From contig DPLM01000305.1 of the NCBI GenBank assembly GCA_003541985.1, forward strand, positions 1 through 7,524: 7,524 nt of DNA. Direction: 5' to 3'. The stretch's first letter is position 1, and each line of letters opens with the position of its first letter. The translations under genes were made by a program, and so were the position numbers. Below, piece by piece: positions 6,205-7,524 of this stretch. This stretch comes from Deltaproteobacteria bacterium (lineage in GTDB: Bacteria > SAR324 > NAC60-12). Under the pieces are notes generated by a model. That model was not told the origin of the DNA. It saw nothing but the letters and a program-made list of their open reading frames with translations, and searched no databases.

Positions 6205-6674
6205 TGGAACTTTGGTTGATTTTGTTTCTTGCTGGGTTAGGACTAGTTGGACTGGAATTAGTCCTGCCGATGATGTTCTGGATGCCCCTGGGCTTAGCGG
6301 CCCTTGCCACAGCTGCAGTCAGCTATTTTGTTGATCATTGGTTAGTATTGGGAATTTGGCCAATACTAAGTATGGTCTTGTTTGTTGGGATTAAGAAATC
6401 TTTCAGTGGTGAAGACCAGCAAAAATATAAATCAGGAGTGGATGGATTGATTGGGATGGAAGGGTTCCTCGTGGAGGCGATCGATAATCAAAAGGGTACT
6501 GGCAAAGTCAAAATCAATGCAGATGTTTGGAAAGTAAGATCATGTGAAGTGGAAGTACCAGTCGGCAAAAAAGTTAGAGTCGTAGCCGTTTCGGGCAATC
6601 AAGTGGATGTGGAAGAGAGCATTGATTTTCAGGATTACCTAGAAAAGGATTTTGAACGCAAACTAAACGAGTAG
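6204..6674 (+). CDS. NfeD-like membrane protein, short form, partner of the SPFH protein
   Basis: A 156-residue NfeD-family protein of the short type without a protease domain. Two to three membrane segments occupy residues about 3-21, 23-43 and 46-63 (LWLILFLAGLGLVGLELVL; FWMPLGLAALATAAVSYF; LVLGIWPILSMVLFVGI). The soluble C-terminal OB-fold domain follows (about 78-138): DGLIGMEGFLVEAI, GTGKVKINADVWKVRS, VPVGKKVRVVAVSGNQVDVE. The G-x-GKV...W...S and G-x-x-V-x-V-V-x-V-x-G spacing are family hallmarks. The ATG overlaps the SPFH stop as TGATG, which suggests translational coupling; no separate ribosome binding site is needed. In many bacteria short NfeD proteins and SPFH proteins are adjacent and are thought to interact through the OB domain. 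The gene ends in tandem TAG TAG, showing that TAG is read as stop here. No convincing terminator follows. Confidence 0.92.
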   Translation: MELWLILFLAGLGLVGLELVLPMMFWMPLGLAALATAAVSYFVDHWLVLGIWPILSMVLFVGIKKSFSGEDQQKYKSGVDGLIGMEGFLVEAIDNQKGTGKVKINADVWKVRSCEVEVPVGKKVRVVAVSGNQVDVEESIDFQDYLEKDFERKLNE

Positions 6675-7524
6675 TAGCATTTGGACTCAATTTTCCACAA
6701 GAAAATAATTTATCGAGAGTATGTTTCTAGACTACCCCAAAAACTAAAGTTGAGAAAATTGAAAATGGAGATAGATAGTTGATACTGCTGGCCCGCCTAA
6801 CAGGACCTGAAACTGGAACCTACCGATTAGAAGCCTGAGTAAGTCCTACCAAAAAAACTTCGCTAAATATAAAAACAGTGCTTAACTACCCTCTCAGCTT
6901 TCGAGGAGTTTACTTTATCTGCCTGCAATTATCTTCAGCAAATACTACGCTCATACCATACTTGGCTCACCGTCAATAAAACCTCTCCATTTTTTCTTAG
7001 CTACACCTCTGCTAAGCAAAAACAAAAGTTTCGTGCATCAAAAAACAGATAAGCATTTGATTCTGCAAGCGCACCACAAAGACTTGAAGCTGGAATCTGC
7101 TGACAGGAATAATACAAAATCTTAAATATTTTCAGTATTTTATAAGTTTTTTGATAGGTAGTGGTGACTATGCAATCAATATAGAAATACAGCTGTAACA
7201 CTTCCTTCAAAAATACTTGGGGTCATGTTGCCTATGGCTGGATCCAGTCTCGTCTGCTCCTGTGTGATACGTGTGTCAGCAAGTCCATCAGCAACTGCTC
7301 AAATAAGTCTACTTCTTGTGTAGATAGTCAGGAGAGTTAAATACTCAGTCAATGGCCTTCTGCTGTCACTTTTCAAGTAATCGGGAAACATTTTTACACC
7401 ATTTGCTGCCATAACTTAAAGGTCTGTAAACCGCTCACATTGGGACTATTGCATTGATCCTAGGGCGTAAACCACTCAGTGGCTTCAGAGCGCTCTAGGA
7501 AAAAAAATGATTTATTCATCTGTT
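6675..7524. other. 850 bases without a supported gene
   Basis: Both strands have frequent stops. The longest frame (minus strand, about 7210-7001, 69 codons) has low-complexity, Phe/Tyr/Cys-rich content typical of noncoding AT-rich DNA. A small AU-rich stem-loop (ATTTTC 6690-6695, GAAAAT 6701-6706) follows the NfeD-like gene without a clean T-run. Highly decayed genes could be present but I recognise none. Confidence 0.5.
7458..7500. repeat. imperfect inverted repeat with nested hairpin
   Basis: TCCTAGGGCG (7458-7467) pairs with CGCTCTAGGA (7491-7500) at all ten positions if one G-U pair is allowed. The loop contains a second palindrome, CCAC-TCA-GTGG (7472-7482), and AGAGCGCTCT at 7487-7496 is itself a perfect palindrome. 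An A-run follows. It could be the end of a small mobile element, a structured RNA or a protein site; no function can be assigned. Confidence 0.4.

Noticed and set aside
6690..6712. Intrinsic terminator after the NfeD-like gene
   Set aside because: The stem ATTTTC/GAAAAT is AU-rich and only six pairs long, with no uninterrupted T-run after it.
7001..7210. Minus-strand 69-residue ORF
   Set aside because: Biased AT-driven composition, no ribosome binding site and no recognisable domain.
7461..7524. tRNA gene starting at GGGCG
   Set aside because: Acceptor- and D-arm-like bases are present but there is no anticodon stem-loop; the region runs into an A-tract and the window ends before a T-arm could be judged.

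Overview
The window looks like bacterial chromosome of moderate, slightly AT-leaning composition, probably from a proteobacterium or a related Gram-negative lineage. This rests on the QmcA-type SPFH/NfeD gene pair, a UmuD remnant of the proteobacterial type and Shine-Dalgarno-led genes. The taxon itself is an inference. No rRNA, convincing tRNA, CRISPR array or insertion sequence was recognised.

Layout, left to right. The left edge (1-201) carries the decayed C-terminal end of a GNAT acetyltransferase. An intact DUF3883 gene with PD-(D/E)xK nuclease-like motifs follows (513-1352, +). Positions 1353-2417 hold only doubtful or broken small reading frames: a + strand ORF interrupted by TAG, two short minus-strand ORFs (one with a strong ribosome binding site), and a minus-strand membrane-protein-like remnant. 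An intact zinc-independent MDR oxidoreductase lies on the minus strand (3542-2418, TTG start). A divergent intergenic region with an inverted repeat separates it from an orphan 103-residue ORF (3889-4200, +). Next come two recognisable pseudogenes: a umuD-like gene (about 4223-4652) and a cupin gene (4664-5026, three nonsense codons). The best-supported functional unit is the last: an SPFH/stomatin-like protein (5194-6204) overlapping by one base an NfeD-like membrane protein (6204-6674). The final 850 bases contain no gene I can support, apart from an imperfect inverted repeat near the right end.

How it works together. Only the SPFH/NfeD pair is clearly one unit, acting at the membrane. The DUF3883 protein and the oxidoreductase appear to be stand-alone genes. 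The dominant theme is gene decay: intact genes cover only about half the window, and at least three identifiable families (GNAT, UmuD, cupin) are present as nonsense- or frameshift-disrupted copies. I did not find a convincing undescribed multi-gene system. The items most worth following up are the DUF3883 gene, the eroded umuD and the minus-strand small ORFs.
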